Positions 62,605 to 64,000 of a DNA stretch of 64,000 nt are shown here, in pieces (positions within the stretch are counted from its first letter, which is position 1; every line of letters starts with the position of its first letter). The DNA lies in contig CANRIZ010000001.1 of assembly GCA_947630835.1 (NCBI GenBank), positions 124,001 to 188,000 on the forward strand, read 5' to 3'. This DNA is from an uncultured Clostridia bacterium. GTDB taxonomy: Bacteria > Bacillota > Clostridia > Oscillospirales > Acutalibacteraceae. Made by a program: the position numbers and the translations under genes. The notes beneath the pieces were generated by a model, which did no database searches, was not told where the DNA came from, and was given only the letters and a program-made list of their open reading frames with translations.

Positions 62605-64000
62605 ATGAACGTTTTGGATTTTATAAACAATAATATATGCTTTTTTGACGGCGGTACGGGTACTCTGTTACAGCAAAGAGGTCTTATGCCCGGTGAACTG
62701 CCCGAGAGATGGAACATTTCCCACCCGGAGGAAATTATAGAAATTCACAGGGCGTATTTTGACTCGGGTTCAAATATAGTATGCACAAACACCTTCGGCG
62801 CAAACTGCCTTAAATTTGACGAGCGGGAGCTTGACGGCATAATCTGCGCCGCCGTTAAAAACGCAAACGCCGCAAAGGAAAAAAGCGCGGGCGGACAGCA
62901 AAAATTTACGGCTCTCGATATAGGCCCCACGGGAAAGCTTTTGAAGCCCTGCGGCGATTTTGATTTTGACAGCGCGGTAGAATGTTTTGCAAAGACGGTA
63001 AAAGCAGGCGTAAAATACGGCATGGATTTAATTTTTATAGAAACCATGAACGACAGCTACGAAACTAAGGCGGCTGTTTTGGCGGCAAAGGAAAACTCCG
63101 ATTTGCCCGTTTTTGTTTCAAACGCTTATTCCGACGACGGTAAGCTGATGACGGGAGCCTCCCCCGCTTCGGTTATAGCTATGCTTGAGGGGTTGGGCGC
63201 CGACGCAATAGGAGTAAACTGCTCGTTGGGTCCTAAGCAGTTAAAGGGCGTTGTGCAGGAGTATTTAAAGTATTCCTCGCTCCCCGTAATTTTAAAGCCA
63301 AACGCAGGGCTTCCCAAAAGCGTTGAGGGCAAAACCGTTTACGACGTACTGCCCGATGAATTTGCCGAAGATATGCTTAAATACGCCCAAAGCGGGATAA
63401 GAATACTCGGCGGCTGCTGCGGCACTACGCCCGAACATATTTCAAAAACGGTACAAAGCGCGGGCAAAATCAAGCCCAAGCCCGTAACGGACAAAAATAT
63501 TACAATGATAAGCTCCTACACCCATGCCGTGGAGTTCGGCGACTCCCCCGTTCTTATAGGCGAAAGGATTAACCCCACAGGCAAAAAGCTTTTTAAACAG
63601 GCTTTGCGGGACAACGATATAGACTATATTTTAAACGAGGGCATAAAACAGCAGGAAAAGGGCGTGCAGGTTCTTGACGTAAACGTCGGTCTGCCCGAAA
63701 TTGACGAGAAAAAGACGCTTGAAAAGGTCTGCTTTGAGCTTCAGGCGATAATCGACCTGCCCCTGCAAATAGACACCTCCGATATCGAGGCTATGGAAAC
63801 GGCTCTGCGCCATTATAACGGAAAGGCTATGATAAATTCGTTAAACGGCAAAGAAGAGGTGATGGCGCAGGTTTTTCCGCTTGTAAAAAAATACGGCGGG
63901 CTTGTCGTTTGCCTTACTCTTGACGAAAACGGCATACCGGAAACCGCAGAAAAGAGAGTGGAAATAGCAAGGAAAATCATCAAAACAGCAGAAAAATACG
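62605..64000 (+). CDS. metH: Cobalamin-dependent methionine synthase, N-terminal part
   Basis: The gene starts at ATG 62605 after AAGGAA and runs off the window with 465 codons read. The homocysteine S-methyltransferase domain (about 1-285) has DGGTGTLLQ, GVNCSLGP and GGCCGTTPEH, giving the three zinc cysteines. The pterin-binding domain begins near residue 305 with LIGERINPTGKKLFKQAL and DVNVGLPEIDEKKT. Cobalamin domains would lie beyond the edge. A separate activation protein is encoded upstream, so the full gene may lack its own. Confidence 0.94.
   Translation, partial: MNVLDFINNNICFFDGGTGTLLQQRGLMPGELPERWNISHPEEIIEIHRAYFDSGSNIVCTNTFGANCLKFDERELDGIICAAVKNANAAKEKSAGGQQKFTALDIGPTGKLLKPCGDFDFDSAVECFAKTVKAGVKYGMDLIFIETMNDSYETKAAVLAAKENSDLPVFVSNAYSDDGKLMTGASPASVIAMLEGLGADAIGVNCSLGPKQLKGVVQEYLKYSSLPVILKPNAGLPKSVEGKTVYDVLPDEFAEDMLKYAQSGIRILGGCCGTTPEHISKTVQSAGKIKPKPVTDKNITMISSYTHAVEFGDSPVLIGERINPTGKKLFKQALRDNDIDYILNEGIKQQEKGVQVLDVNVGLPEIDEKKTLEKVCFELQAIIDLPLQIDTSDIEAMETALRHYNGKAMINSLNGKEEVMAQVFPLVKKYGGLVVCLTLDENGIPETAEKRVEIARKIIKTAEKY

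Overview
The window is a stretch of chromosome from a low-to-mid-GC anaerobic Firmicute of class Clostridia, probably a gut-type Oscillospirales/Ruminococcaceae relative. The placement is inference. It rests on the AGGAGG-type ribosome sites, strong TTGACA-17-TATAAT promoters, a CIRCE-controlled groESL operon, a Na+-pumping decarboxylase operon, a flavodiiron/rubredoxin oxygen-defence locus, a domain-inverted GH3 beta-glucosidase, a meso-DAP-type MurE (DNPR motif) and a PASTA-type division transpeptidase. No rRNA, CRISPR array, insertion sequence, integrase or phage module was seen. About 58 protein genes, one tRNA and one 3'-truncated gene fill most of the window.

Layout. 1-3.8 kb: four-gene sodium-translocating oxaloacetate decarboxylase operon. 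3.8-9 kb: DacF-type carboxypeptidase, a phosphoesterase, a GPH symporter and an O-antigen-ligase-like protein. 9-11 kb: groES-groEL behind CIRCE. 11-19 kb: TtcA-like tRNA thiolase, esterase, cell-wall GH3 enzyme, zinc-ribbon protein, sigma factor, a 32-residue membrane peptide and phosphoglucomutase. 19-21.3 kb: polar amino acid ABC transporter with an ArgR/AhrC-like box in its promoter. 21.6-23.7 kb: unexplained membrane protein plus condensation-type acyltransferase. 23.8-28.5 kb: GtrA, DUF5131, HD hydrolase, MnmA, NadA and a divergent radical SAM gene. 28.5-31.3 kb: G5/3D cell-wall protein and RluA-type pseudouridine synthase.

31.4-45.7 kb is the division and cell-wall (dcw) cluster on the minus strand: mraZ, rsmH, ftsL, PBP, murE, murF, mraY, ftsW, murG, murA, ftsQ, ftsZ. 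It makes and exports lipid II precursors and builds the septum. murC, murD, murB and ftsA are absent from it, and FtsZ ends in an atypical tail. 46-49.2 kb: CapA-like protein, pyrophosphatase and nicotinate phosphoribosyltransferase. PncB makes pyrophosphate and Ppa removes it, and NadA elsewhere in the window supplies the de novo NAD route.

49.4-56 kb is the most accessory-looking part: GT-C membrane protein, tRNA-Gln(CUG), an AAC(6')-like acetyltransferase with foreign-looking arginine codons, a GH123-like hydrolase (DUF4091), a TauE/SafE permease and a GH29 alpha-L-fucosidase. 56-58.3 kb: FprA and rubredoxin divergent from an Hrb-type flavoprotein, likely O2/NO detoxification. 58.4-60.9 kb: REC-HD-GYP-PAS-GGDEF protein plus HPt. 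61-64 kb: metF, cobalamin-reactivation protein and the 5' part of metH, the methionine/folate branch.
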